Below the pieces are notes generated by a model. The model searched no databases. It was not told where the DNA came from and saw only the letters and a program-made list of their open reading frames with translations. A stretch of DNA of 64,000 bases, from NCBI RefSeq assembly GCF_004765785.1, contig NZ_SBIT01000007.1:248001-312000 (forward strand), read 5' to 3'. Below, piece by piece: positions 8,601 to 15,816 of this stretch (position 1 is the stretch's first letter; every line of letters starts with the position of its first letter). Both the position numbers and the translations under genes were made by a program. Source of the DNA: Halorussus ruber (lineage in GTDB: Archaea; Halobacteriota; Halobacteria; Halobacteriales; Haladaptataceae).

Positions 8601-8819
8601 CAGGGGCCGCCCGGCGGGGCGGTCCGATACGTGAGGGAGAACGCGACGGTCAGGGTTGACGTGGACGGTGATGGTGAGGAGGACCTCCTCGGGCGCACCG
8701 CGCCGGTCGCCTTCGAGACGGGGACGACCGTCGTGGTTGTCGTGCCGCCGGGGCCGCCCGGCGTCGGCGACCGGGGCGGGAACCGGGACGAGACCTCGCC
8801 GGGCTGGACATCGGGGTGA
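5646..8819 (+). CDS. Giant pilin-like/secreted protein of the pilus cluster (DUF7286-like)
   Basis: I chose the GTG at 5646, which overlaps the preceding stop as GTGA exactly like the upstream junction; a GTG at 5637 would add three residues. The product is 1057 residues. A basic N-terminus followed by VPFALVGVLLLVGSAALSAS forms one hydrophobic helix. A very long Arg-, Ala- and Glu-rich ectodomain follows, with many Asn-X-Thr/Ser sites that could be N-glycosylated. Six-residue repeats occur near residues 169-198. A conserved-looking C-terminal segment (about 950-1045) contains a DVDGDGEEDL acidic loop that could bind calcium. It probably assembles with the pilus machinery; the role is inferred from context only. 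Confidence 0.75.
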   Translation: MRFAEDRRARVPFALVGVLLLVGSAALSASLAGNPAPRTDESVGVAVERATAASSTALRGAVARAGRQAARQPVTAPANTTLGRVLNDSTPYRDSLRIRIYLAARDALDSVAIQASDVQASVSLPPVSNATELRRAKRRVSIEPASGNRSADAAESSGLRVRISNITVTATRGSTATRGSTATRGETATRRSTATHGNRIVEREEFSPTLVVATPALALHERTERFESRLNRGPLAPGLGRRLTARLYAVGWVRGYAQYGRAPIQNVVANRHVELAANGGLLREQRAVFGRSDPRGRRALGWATARVGATDLLTAANHRHGSARTDQLLAAAKQYQKENPVPGGVTADRSRKAARRKRNAALPVGVNRTADRAFSDLVRGQQGPSLDEILRSSYAVDARVVAAVRREEQESEPRPEPASPGANWTLAGTEVQTTTRVEAASGPLSETPQEWHLLSHETRRVVRTRALVANWSRGNESRRTVQRWSETFAVRVGVAGDHGVGGEEGDVSPPSNPVAEVHERGGALDGPNLAGIPERATQQLVADRGGYDALARRAVAGTLDTRSEEVAGRRPPDLREWAYRDVAALREEVRNLSVAVPRRKALGERPPAAKLARKVSARRADLLDAPARYDGVADRARVAARAAYLDRVAARLEARADRENRTRVGVEEALADAGGSLDGARRTLRARTTPATPPPRPMDADGPGAPVNLSVTGAPPYLTLAKLEHEEVRAIPEGERRALLAARNRNVFAMPFGDAAERVASEVVGEGSSRRVSLRAGAVALRAANRTLAERENRSLARRRDRLQRSLAESMAEARAILVAELALARFDLPRSERRAAVRAGLARWNTTAGRTLAVANGSAAAAISEEVVRRRPALRRADRRDWVALRAELAVEAASRQVEGPRRRPVNRTTTATQRLAETALKQAITSGVENATEYASQRWFGEVLGSVPAGLPVAPVPGYWYATVNVWTVEISGQYARFAVSAPQGPPGGAVRYVRENATVRVDVDGDGEEDLLGRTAPVAFETGTTVVVVVPPGPPGVGDRGGNRDETSPGWTSG
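6150..6239 (+). repeat. Five tandem 18-bp units inside the giant pilin-like gene
   Basis: Five consecutive 18-bp units encode TATRGS, TATRGS, TATRGE, TATRRS and TATHGN. The first two are identical at DNA level (ACCGCGACCCGCGGTAGC) and later ones diverge gradually. The reading frame is kept, so copy number could vary by slippage or recombination without breaking the protein. Confidence 0.9.
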
Positions 8820-8874
8820 CCTGGAATTCGGAACTCGCCGGTTGATTTTCCACCCGGCGCGTGCTGACTCGTCT

Positions 8875-9043
8875 TTTCTTCCGGCGCGCGCTGGCGGACC
8901 CTCTTGTGGTCCGCCATCGTCGTGCGAGGGCCGAGGACCGCAGCGAAGCGAGGACCGCAGGCGGTTGGGGAGGCGTGAGGCTCGCAGTCGCGGTGCTGTG
9001 CGGTGGCGGTGACTCCAAGGATCAAGCCTGAAGCTAGCTCCCT
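8875..9043 (+). repeat. Interspersed element, family C, copy 1
   Basis: This lies in the 422-bp gap 8820-9241. It begins CCGGCGCGCGC, then a perfect stem-loop (TGGCGGACC / GGTCCGCCA, 8892-8916, loop CTCTTGT), a GCGAGG-rich body, GTGCTGTGCGGTGGCGGTGACTCC, and ends with TCAAGCCTGAAGCTAGCT (9022-9039). The same 18-bp end occurs at 15193-15210 and 34772-34789. The centre of the stem-loop is inverted relative to copy 34650. No gene is seen in this gap. Confidence 0.8.
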
Positions 9044-9079
9044 CGAATCATCCATTCCAAGCAGTTGGAGTCAAGGTTT

Positions 9080-9125
9080 CGAAAGCCCTCGCGCGGTTCG
9101 CGCTCGCCCTTTCAGTCCGCCAGGA
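9080..9125 (+). repeat. Interspersed short repeat, family B, copy 1
   Basis: CGAAAGCCCTCGCGCGGTTCGC followed by CTCGCCCTTTCAGTCCGCC. A near-identical copy is at 11025-11070, and the first 22 bp occur inverted near 46113-46138. It directly follows family C copy 1, so the two families can form composites. Confidence 0.75.
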
Positions 9126-9241
9126 GTCGGCTATTTCACCGAGCGAAAAACGTAGATGGCGGTTCGTCTCTAAACACTCTCCCGACGAGTCACCGCTATC
9201 GAAGTGAAACCCCTTTCAATCGCGGTCACGTCGATTCGGGT

Positions 9242-9670
9242 ATGCTCTACGACGATATCGAGGAGCCCGAGGCCACGTCGCCCGACGAACTCCGCGAGGA
9301 GTACGCCGCCGAACTCGCCGCAATCGTCGAGGCGGAGGGCGTCGATGCGGTCGCCGACCGGACCGGCGTGGACCGCGAGACGGTCGAGGCGCTGGCCGCG
9401 GGCGAGGCCGGTGACGTGCAACTGGAGGACGCCGCCGCCGTCGCCGCGCTGGCCGAGGACGCGCCGCCGCAGGACGCCATCGTGGCCGAGGTCCGCGACA
9501 ACCTCCTGATGGGGATGACCACGGCGGTCCTCGACGTTGACACCATCGCGGCCGAAATCGACGCCGACATGGACGGCAAGCAGGTCCACCAGAAAGTCGA
9601 GGGCCGCGCGCCGATGACCCTCGGAGAGTACGCGACCATCTATCACTTCATCGCCAGTCGCCAGCAGTGA
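9242..9670 (+). CDS. Conserved haloarchaeal hypothetical protein (DUF5791-like)
   Basis: A protein of 142 residues, very acidic, predicted soluble. The ATG at 9242 is preferred over an in-frame upstream start at 9065 because the extra 59 residues are basic and translate repeat sequence. The first part (about 20-70) reads like a small helix-turn-helix (DAVADRTGVDRETVEALAAG), and a second helical part follows. From memory it resembles the Halobacteria-only family DUF5791; this was not checked. It sits between two blocks of the pilus cluster but shows no link to it. No catalytic residues are recognised. DNA binding is only a suggestion from the helix pattern. Confidence 0.75.
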   Translation: MLYDDIEEPEATSPDELREEYAAELAAIVEAEGVDAVADRTGVDRETVEALAAGEAGDVQLEDAAAVAALAEDAPPQDAIVAEVRDNLLMGMTTAVLDVDTIAAEIDADMDGKQVHQKVEGRAPMTLGEYATIYHFIASRQQ

Positions 9671-9728
9671 GGCCGCGCTGGAGAATCAAAGGATTAAATA
9701 ACTGCTCTAAAGCAATATTTTGTTTTCC

Positions 9729-10919
9729 TTAAGAAATATATAGATTGTCGAACCGGTCGATGGCGAACTGCTCGATTGGGTGGTCGGTCTCGCCCTCGGC
9801 CGCGAGGTCTGCCAGAATATCCCCGACCACGCTCGAAAACTTGAACCCGTGGCCCGAGAACCCGCACGCGACGGCGACCTGCGGGTATTCGGGATGGGTG
9901 TCGATGATGAACCGCTCGTCCGGCGAGTTGGTGAACAGGCAGGTCTCCAAGCGCGTCGTCGGCCCCGCGGCGTCGGCGAAGTAGTCCTCGGTGTACTCCC
10001 GCAAAATTGCCTCGTCGGTCGGAGTCGGTTCGCGGTCCATCTCGTCGGGGTCTACGACCTCCTCGCGGTGGTTGTACTTGCCGATTTTGAACCCCGGCAC
10101 GCCGTGGACCGGGAAGCCGTAGAGGTACGCGCCGTCGTCGCACCGCAGGGAGAAGACGGGGAAGGAACCGGGGTCGAATTTGTCGCGCTCCTCGGGTTGA
10201 AACCACCCGAGGACTTGGCGCTCGGGTTCGAGGACGGGAGCCAGTTCCGGCAGGAGGTCGCCGGTCCACGCGCCCGCCGCAACCACCAGCGAGTCGGCCT
10301 CGTGGGTTTCCGTGCTTTCACCGCGCTCGACCTCGACTCGGACCCCGCCGTCGTCCAGCGGCGTCCAGTCGAGAACCTTCGTCCGGGCGTGAATCTCGGC
10401 CCCGCGGTCGTAGGCCCCTTCGACGTGGGCCACGATGCAGTCTTCGGGCACGAGAAAGCCGCCCTGCGGCTGGAAGACGGCCCTGTACTCCTCGGGCACG
10501 TCGTAGCCGGGGAACCGGTCGTTCAACGCCGCGCCCGACAGCACGTCGTGGTCGAGACTATGCTCCCGGCAGGCCCGGCGCGCGCCCTCGAAGATGTCGC
10601 TCTCGGGCGGCCCGACCGCGATCGACCCCGTCTCGTGAATCAGGTCCTCGCCCAGCGCCGCCCACTCGTCGTAGGCCGACCGCAGCAGGGGCACGTAGGA
10701 GGGATGCTCGTAGTACGCGAGGCGGATGATACGAGAGAAGCCGTGCGAGGAGCCCTGCGAGTGCGGGATGTTGTATCGCTCGACGCCCAGCACGTCGAGG
10801 CCGCGGTCCGCGAGGTGGTAGGCGGCCGCGCTCCCCATTCCGCCGACGCCGACGACGATGGCGTCCCTGCGTTCGGTTTCGGAATCTGGGGCGTTGGCCG
10901 TGGTTTCAGTCTCGGTCAT
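9729..10919 (-). CDS. solA: FAD-dependent N-methyl amino acid oxidase (SolA/monomeric sarcosine oxidase type)
   Basis: A protein of 396 residues from the ATG at 10919; a GTG would add four residues. The N-terminus has the dinucleotide-binding motif VGVGGMGSAAAYHLADRG. The segment SQGSSHGFSRIIRLAYYEHP is typical of N-methyl-tryptophan/sarcosine oxidases, where the conserved Ser-Arg segment contacts FAD. Near the C-terminus ACGFSGHGFKFSSVVG is the second FAD contact. In this family FAD is covalently bound through a Cys; LETCLFTNSPDERF contains the candidate. The reaction would oxidise a secondary amino acid to imine and H2O2. Substrate is not predictable. It is convergent with the gene ending at 9670. 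Confidence 0.85.
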   Translation of the reverse strand: MTETETTANAPDSETERRDAIVVGVGGMGSAAAYHLADRGLDVLGVERYNIPHSQGSSHGFSRIIRLAYYEHPSYVPLLRSAYDEWAALGEDLIHETGSIAVGPPESDIFEGARRACREHSLDHDVLSGAALNDRFPGYDVPEEYRAVFQPQGGFLVPEDCIVAHVEGAYDRGAEIHARTKVLDWTPLDDGGVRVEVERGESTETHEADSLVVAAGAWTGDLLPELAPVLEPERQVLGWFQPEERDKFDPGSFPVFSLRCDDGAYLYGFPVHGVPGFKIGKYNHREEVVDPDEMDREPTPTDEAILREYTEDYFADAAGPTTRLETCLFTNSPDERFIIDTHPEYPQVAVACGFSGHGFKFSSVVGDILADLAAEGETDHPIEQFAIDRFDNLYIS

Positions 10920-11019
10920 GACCGGCGACACGTCGGCGCGGGGGTTAGGTTCTCGGGTTCCGTGAAGAATTGTGAGCCGTAGTGTTCAGCTGTGCCGATA
11001 CCCCGTCAGCGGGATGGTT

Positions 11020-11165
11020 AGGGCCTCGAAAGCCCTCGCGCGGTTCGCGGTCGCCCTTTCAGTCCACCGAGGCCCAGACCGCCCCGCACAGCACCGCCAC
11101 CGCACCGCGCCCCGAACCTCCCCGCCGCTCCCGCGCAGAACTGCGCGGGGGCGGCGCGTCCCGTG
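11020..11165 (+). repeat. Composite repeat: family B copy 2 plus GC hairpin
   Basis: Within the 328-bp gap 10920-11247. Family B sequence (CGAAAGCCCTCGCGCGGTTCGC) is followed by CCCCGCACAGCACCGCCACCGC, the reverse complement of the family C body seen at 8990-9010. A perfect hairpin CCCGCGCAG-AA-CTGCGCGGG (11130-11149) with outer GCCGC/GCGGC pairing follows. The remaining 80 bp before 11248 are AT-richer and probably hold the ATPase promoter. Confidence 0.7.
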
Positions 11166-11247
11166 GATTGTGACAATTCACGAAATAATCGATGCGACCA
11201 CCCATCACGCGAGAGTTTAAATCCGAGGAGGCGACGACTCCGGGGCC

Positions 11248-13161
11248 ATGCGAGACCTACTGGCGCGATTCCGCGAGGACGAGGCCCCCGACTGCGCCTG
11301 CGAATCGACCATCGAGGACGACACCCTGCTCCTCGACGCCGCAGACTGCCCCGGCGCGGGCGACCTCGGGGCCGAACCGACCTGCCGAGCGACCGCCGTC
11401 CGCGCGCTGGCCGACCGAGAGGCCGAGGCGGTCGTGACCCGGACGAAGTGCTTGGAACGAACCTACGAGGACGAGGCCGCGGCGCTCCTCGTCGCCGCCG
11501 GGCGATTCGTCGAGCGCGCAGCCTTCTACGACGAGACCCTCGCGGCGCACGGCGAGTCCGACCCGCTCGGGGCCGCCCGCGCCGCGGTGGGTCGCGCGGG
11601 ACCGGTCGGCCGAATCGTCGCCGAGACCGGCCTCGCCGAGTGCGCCCGCAGAGTGGACGACTACGAGGAGGCACTCCGGCCCTTCCTCGGTCCGCCGATT
11701 GCAAAAGCGCGGGTGGCCGCCGACCCGCCGCCAGACGCCGCGCTCGCCGAGACCCGCCGACTCGACACGGGCGCGACGGTCCGAATCTACGACGACGAGC
11801 GCGCGCTCCGGACCTACCACCTCGAACCGGTCGAACACGGCTTCGACGCCGCGGCGCGCGAGGTCCTCGCCGACGCCTACGGACTCCTCGCCGAGGGGGC
11901 GGTCTCCTCCGGCGAGCGCGCGCCGGGCCGGGCAGTCCGGCGCGTCGTGGATGAAAGTGCAGGTGAAGACCGGGATGCCGACGCACCGGTCGAAGCCATT
12001 GCCAGCGCGCTCCGCAAGCACACCCGGGGCTACGGCGTGCTGGCCGACTTCTTCGCCGACCCCGCGGTCTCGGACGTGTTCGCCACCGCACCGGTCGGCG
12101 AGAACCCCCTGCGCGTCTCGGCTGACGGCGAGCGCATGGGGACCAACGTCCGACTGACCGAGACCGGCGCGCAGGCCCTCGCCTCGCGCTTCCGGCGCGA
12201 GAGCGGCCGGGCCTTCTCCCGGGCCGCGCCGACGCTCGACGCGACCGCCGAGGTCGCTACCGGAGAGGGCACGATTCGCGTCGCTGGCGTCACCAATCCC
12301 GTCAGCGACGGGCCGGGGTTCGCCTTCCGCGCTCACGACGCGACGCCGTGGACCCTGCCCGCGCTGGTCGAAAACCAGACTGTCCCCCCTGACGCCGCGG
12401 CACTCCTCTCGCTGGCCGTCGAGCGCGCCGGGGCCGGACTCGTGGCCGGGCCTCGCGGCGCTGGCAAGACCACCCTGCTGGGCGCGCTCTGCTGGGAACT
12501 CCCCGCCGAGACCCGGACCGTCGTCATCGAGGACACGCCCGAACTCCCCGTCTCCGCGCTCCAGCGCAGAGGGCGGGACGCCCAACCCCTCCGGACTGAA
12601 ACCGGCGACGGGCCGGGCCTCGCGCCCCCCGAAGCCCTCCGGACCGCGCTCCGATTGGGGGAAGGTGCCCTCGTCGTCGGGGAGGTCCGAGGAGAGGAGG
12701 CCGCGGTCCTCTACGAGGCCATGCGAGTCGGCGCGAGCGGTGACGCGGTCCTCGGGACCATCCACGGCGACGGCGGCGAGGGAGTCCGCGAGCGCGTCGT
12801 CTCGGACCTCGGCGTCCCGGCCTCGTCGTTCGCCACGACCGACTTCGTGGTGACGACCGAAGCCGTCTCGACTCCCGCGGGTAAGCGCCGCCGCGTCAAA
12901 GCCATCGAGGAGGTGGTCGGCGGCGACCGGTTCGAAAGCCTGTTCCAAATCCGCGGGGACGAACTCGCCGCCACGGGCCGCATCGACCGCGGGAACAGCG
13001 CGCTGGTCGCGTCGCTGGCAGATCCCGACGAGTCCTACGCCGAGGTGCGTGAGGCCGTGGCCGAGCGCGCCGCCCTCCTCGGCGAACTCGCAGATGGCGG
13101 TCGGACCTCGCCGAAAGCAGTCGTCTCGGCCTACGCGAATCGCGGAGGAGATTCGTCGTGA
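11248..13161 (+). CDS. Type IV pilus/secretion ATPase (PilB/TadA family)
   Basis: A protein of 637 residues. A long N-terminal region (1-240) starts with DCAC (Cys16, Cys18) and more Cys to about residue 50, a possible metal site. The ATPase half carries Walker A GPRGAGKTT (401-409), an Asp-box near DTPELP, Walker B ALVVGEVRGEEA (from 474) and the His-box GTIHGDGGEG (from 503). This order defines secretion ATPases of the T2SS/T4P/Tad class, which form cytoplasmic hexamers powering filament assembly. The next gene, a TadC/PilC-like membrane partner, overlaps by 4 bp. The start follows a short gap after repeats. Confidence 0.9.
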   Translation: MRDLLARFREDEAPDCACESTIEDDTLLLDAADCPGAGDLGAEPTCRATAVRALADREAEAVVTRTKCLERTYEDEAAALLVAAGRFVERAAFYDETLAAHGESDPLGAARAAVGRAGPVGRIVAETGLAECARRVDDYEEALRPFLGPPIAKARVAADPPPDAALAETRRLDTGATVRIYDDERALRTYHLEPVEHGFDAAAREVLADAYGLLAEGAVSSGERAPGRAVRRVVDESAGEDRDADAPVEAIASALRKHTRGYGVLADFFADPAVSDVFATAPVGENPLRVSADGERMGTNVRLTETGAQALASRFRRESGRAFSRAAPTLDATAEVATGEGTIRVAGVTNPVSDGPGFAFRAHDATPWTLPALVENQTVPPDAAALLSLAVERAGAGLVAGPRGAGKTTLLGALCWELPAETRTVVIEDTPELPVSALQRRGRDAQPLRTETGDGPGLAPPEALRTALRLGEGALVVGEVRGEEAAVLYEAMRVGASGDAVLGTIHGDGGEGVRERVVSDLGVPASSFATTDFVVTTEAVSTPAGKRRRVKAIEEVVGGDRFESLFQIRGDELAATGRIDRGNSALVASLADPDESYAEVREAVAERAALLGELADGGRTSPKAVVSAYANRGGDSS

Positions 13162-14909
13162 CTCGGATTCAGTTTGTCCTCGCCCTCCTCGCGCGGTGCT
13201 GTCCCCGGGCTGTCACGACTTCGGACGACGAACTCGCCGACCTCCGGCGGGCGCTGGCCTACCTCGACTGGGGGACGGACGCCGAGGAAATCGTCCGGGC
13301 GGGCTACGGGGCCGCGATGCTGGCCGGAATCACGGGGATTGCGGGAATCGCAGGGACTGCGTGGCTCCTCGGCGCGTCGGTGGCTCCCGGTTCGCTCCGC
13401 GCGCTGACTCCCGCTCTCACCCTCACTGCGGCCGGGGCGCTCGCCGTCGCGCTCGGTGCGATTCAGGTCTCCCGGCGCGGGCCGATTGCGCTGGCGACTG
13501 CCCGGCGGACTGCGGCGCTCGGCGCGGCCCCCGCGCTGGTCGCTCGGGCCGTCCTCCGGATGCGGGTCGAACCGGCGAGCGAGCGGGCGGCGGCGTTCGC
13601 GGCGCGAGGTCCGGGGGCGCTGGCCGACGACCTCGCCGAGCGCGTCCGGCGCGCCGAGGGGACTCCTCGGTCGGGCCTCGGGGACTTCGGGTCGGCCTGG
13701 GCCGAGTGGAACCCGCCGCTCCGGCGGGCCGCGTTGCTGGTCGAGGCCGCGGCGGACGCTCCGGCGGGAGAGCGAGAGGCCACGCTCGACCGGGCGATGG
13801 ACGCGATTCTGGATGGCACGCGGGACAGGATGGCCGCGTTCGCCGAGGAGGTCCGCGGGCCGACGACCGCGCTCTACGCCTTCGGAGTCCTCCTCCCGCT
13901 CGCGCTGGTCGCGGTGCTTCCCGCGGCGCGGGTGGCCGGACTTCCGCTCTCGATTCCGGTGTTGGTGGCGCTGTACGACGTGGTTCTGCCCGCGGTGCTG
14001 GTCGGGGCGGGCGCGTGGCTGTTGGTCCGGCGACCCGCGGCGTTTCCGCCGCCGGAGGTCTCGCGCGAGCATCCCGAGGTGCCCGAGAGGAGCTTGTTGA
14101 CGCTCGGAACTGGCGCTTGCGTCGGGGCGGCGGCGCTCCTCGGGACCGCGCCGCTCCCCGACTGGACGCGCTGGCCCGCCGCGGTCGGGTTGGCGGTCGG
14201 CGCGGGACTGGTGGTCCGGTTCCGGCCCGTGAAGCTGGTCAGGGACGACGCTCGCGCCGTGGAGGCCCACCTGACCGACGCGCTCTACCTCGTGGGGCGG
14301 CGCGTCAGCGACGGCGAGGCCGTCGAGTCGGCGATTGCCGCCGCCGCGCCGGAGGTCGCGGGCCGGACCGGCGAGATGCTTGCCGAGACGGCGGGCGTCC
14401 AACGGCGGCTTCGCGTCGGGGTTCGGGCGGCGTTTCTGGGCGAGTACGGCGCGCTCGCCGACGTGCCGAGTCCGCAGGCCCGGAGCGTGGCCGCGCTGCT
14501 GGCCATCGCGGCGCGAGAGGGTCGGCCCGCGGGCCGAGCGGTGGTCTCGATGGCCGACCACGTCGAGGACCTCCAGCGCGTCGAGCGCGAGGCCCGGCGG
14601 GAACTCGCCAGCGTGACGGGCACCCTGCGGAACACGGCGGGCGTCTTCGGACCGCTCGTCGGCGGCGCGACCGTCGCGCTCGCCGACGGGATGGCCGCCG
14701 GGACGCTCGGGAAGCCGCTCCCGACCGCCGCGCTGGGGCTGGCGGTCGGGAGCTACGTCCTCCTGCTCGCCGGGATTCTGACCGCGCTGGCGACCGGGCT
14801 GGAGCGGGGCTTCGACCGCGCGCTCGTCGGCTATCGGGTGGGGCTGGCGCTCTGCTCGGCGGTCGGCGCGTTCCTCGCGGGGTTCGTCGGGGCCGGGTTT
14901 GCGGTGTGA
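13158..14909 (+). CDS. Pilus assembly membrane platform protein (TadC/PilC/FlaJ type)
   Basis: A protein of 583 residues starting at a GTG that overlaps the ATPase stop by 4 bp, so translation is coupled. It has two halves, each with a cytoplasmic helical bundle (around 80-230 and 360-490) followed by membrane helices. Hydrophobic stretches lie near 55-105, 235-300, 313-355 and 490-580. The second helical part has the T2SF pattern of a polar-turn Gly and Glu (VSDGEAVESAI; AAREGRPAGRAV). Such platform proteins anchor the ATPase and growing pilus. It is convergent with the genes at 15289-16292, which probably belong to the same machine. Confidence 0.85.
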   Translation: MTRIQFVLALLARCCPRAVTTSDDELADLRRALAYLDWGTDAEEIVRAGYGAAMLAGITGIAGIAGTAWLLGASVAPGSLRALTPALTLTAAGALAVALGAIQVSRRGPIALATARRTAALGAAPALVARAVLRMRVEPASERAAAFAARGPGALADDLAERVRRAEGTPRSGLGDFGSAWAEWNPPLRRAALLVEAAADAPAGEREATLDRAMDAILDGTRDRMAAFAEEVRGPTTALYAFGVLLPLALVAVLPAARVAGLPLSIPVLVALYDVVLPAVLVGAGAWLLVRRPAAFPPPEVSREHPEVPERSLLTLGTGACVGAAALLGTAPLPDWTRWPAAVGLAVGAGLVVRFRPVKLVRDDARAVEAHLTDALYLVGRRVSDGEAVESAIAAAAPEVAGRTGEMLAETAGVQRRLRVGVRAAFLGEYGALADVPSPQARSVAALLAIAAREGRPAGRAVVSMADHVEDLQRVEREARRELASVTGTLRNTAGVFGPLVGGATVALADGMAAGTLGKPLPTAALGLAVGSYVLLLAGILTALATGLERGFDRALVGYRVGLALCSAVGAFLAGFVGAGFAV

Positions 14910-14939
14910 GGCGGCTTCGGGGCGGTTTCGCGCCCGAGA

Positions 14940-15210
14940 ACGCAGGCCACGGAGTGCACTCGGCCAATCAGCCGACCGGATGCGCCGGAACTGCGCTCGG
15001 CCGCATCGGTGCTGTCGCGGCCGAGCGCAGTTACCAGCGGGGAGGGACGGGGCGCGGTGCGGTCGCGGTGCGGCGGCAGTTGCGGAGCGGTCGCGGTGCG
15101 GTGGCGGTTGCGGAGCGGTTGCGGTTGCGGAGCGGTTGCGGTGCGGCGGCAGTTGCGGAGCGGTCGCGGTGCGGCGGCGGTGACTCCTGTGTTCAAGCCT
15201 GAAGCTAGCT
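14940..15210 (+). repeat. Palindrome, GCGG-rich tandem array and family C end
   Basis: This occupies the 379-bp gap between two convergent genes. A perfect 16-bp stem AACTGCGCTCGGCCGC (14989-15004) pairs with 15017-15032 across a 12-bp loop. From 15045 to 15180 there is a degenerate tandem array of units such as GCGGTTGCGGAGCG and GCGGTGCGGCGGCAGTT. The element ends GACTCCTGTGT plus TCAAGCCTGAAGCTAGCT (15193-15210), the family C terminus. No gene is seen; short frames here are compositional. Confidence 0.8.
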
Positions 15211-15288
15211 CTGCCACGCAAAGCAATCTCTATAGGTGCTAAGAAAATAAACATAATTTCAAAGAATAGCTCTACAATTCCGAAGCCG

Positions 15289-15816
15289 CTATCGAACCGC
15301 GACGACGACGATTCGACGCCCGTCCGCGCGGACCAGTCGAAGCGTCACCTCGTAGGTCGCGCCGCCGCGGAGGACCAGCGCCCGCGAGTCCGCAGTCGAG
15401 CGAGTTCCGTCCCGAACGCCTCGCCCCGTCCCGCCACGAACGACTCGCAGGTCGGCCCCGACCCGGCGGACGTGACGACGGCCACCAGCGACTCGGAAGA
15501 CGAGGATGTCGCGCGCGGCGGTATCCGCCTCTGACACCGACCCCCGTTCGTCCGCCGACGCGCCGTCGGGCACCCCGCCGAGCGCGACGAACGAGAGCGG
15601 GGCCTCGGTCGCCGAGTCGCCGGGGAGCGACAGCGTGAGCGTCCGGCGCGCGCCGGGGGCCTCCTCGCGGGCCAACTCCTCTACGGCGGTCCCGACTCGG
15701 TCGAGTTCGCGCTCGGTGAGTCGCTCGGTCCTGCTGGCGCGGGCCTCCTCCAGCGCCGGGGTCGTGACGGCGACGAGCGCCACCGCGAGCGCGACCCCGA
15801 GGAGGACCCGTATCAC
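15289..15816 (-). CDS. Short membrane-anchored pilus-cluster protein (DUF7311-like)
   Basis: A protein of 175 residues starting at a GTG (15816) that overlaps the upstream stop as GTGA; longer in-frame starts would read through the neighbouring gene. The N-terminus IRVLLGVALAVALVAVTTPA is a single hydrophobic helix with a very short leader, followed by a soluble Arg-rich domain with beta-strand-like segments. It forms an operon with the coiled-coil gene and converges with the TadC gene, so a pseudopilin or assembly role is likely. From memory it resembles a family labelled DUF7311; unchecked. Confidence 0.7.
   Translation of the reverse strand: MIRVLLGVALAVALVAVTTPALEEARASRTERLTERELDRVGTAVEELAREEAPGARRTLTLSLPGDSATEAPLSFVALGGVPDGASADERGSVSEADTAARDILVFRVAGGRRHVRRVGADLRVVRGGTGRGVRDGTRSTADSRALVLRGGATYEVTLRLVRADGRRIVVVAVR

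Noticed and set aside
15045-15180. CRISPR or coding repeat in the GCGG-rich array
   Set aside because: The units are degenerate and of varying length, with no spacer structure, and the frames through them are compositional only.
13131-15254. 700-residue minus-strand frame opposite the TadC gene
   Set aside because: It is dominated by Arg, Pro, Gly and Gln, a typical GC-rich antisense shadow, with no domain pattern.
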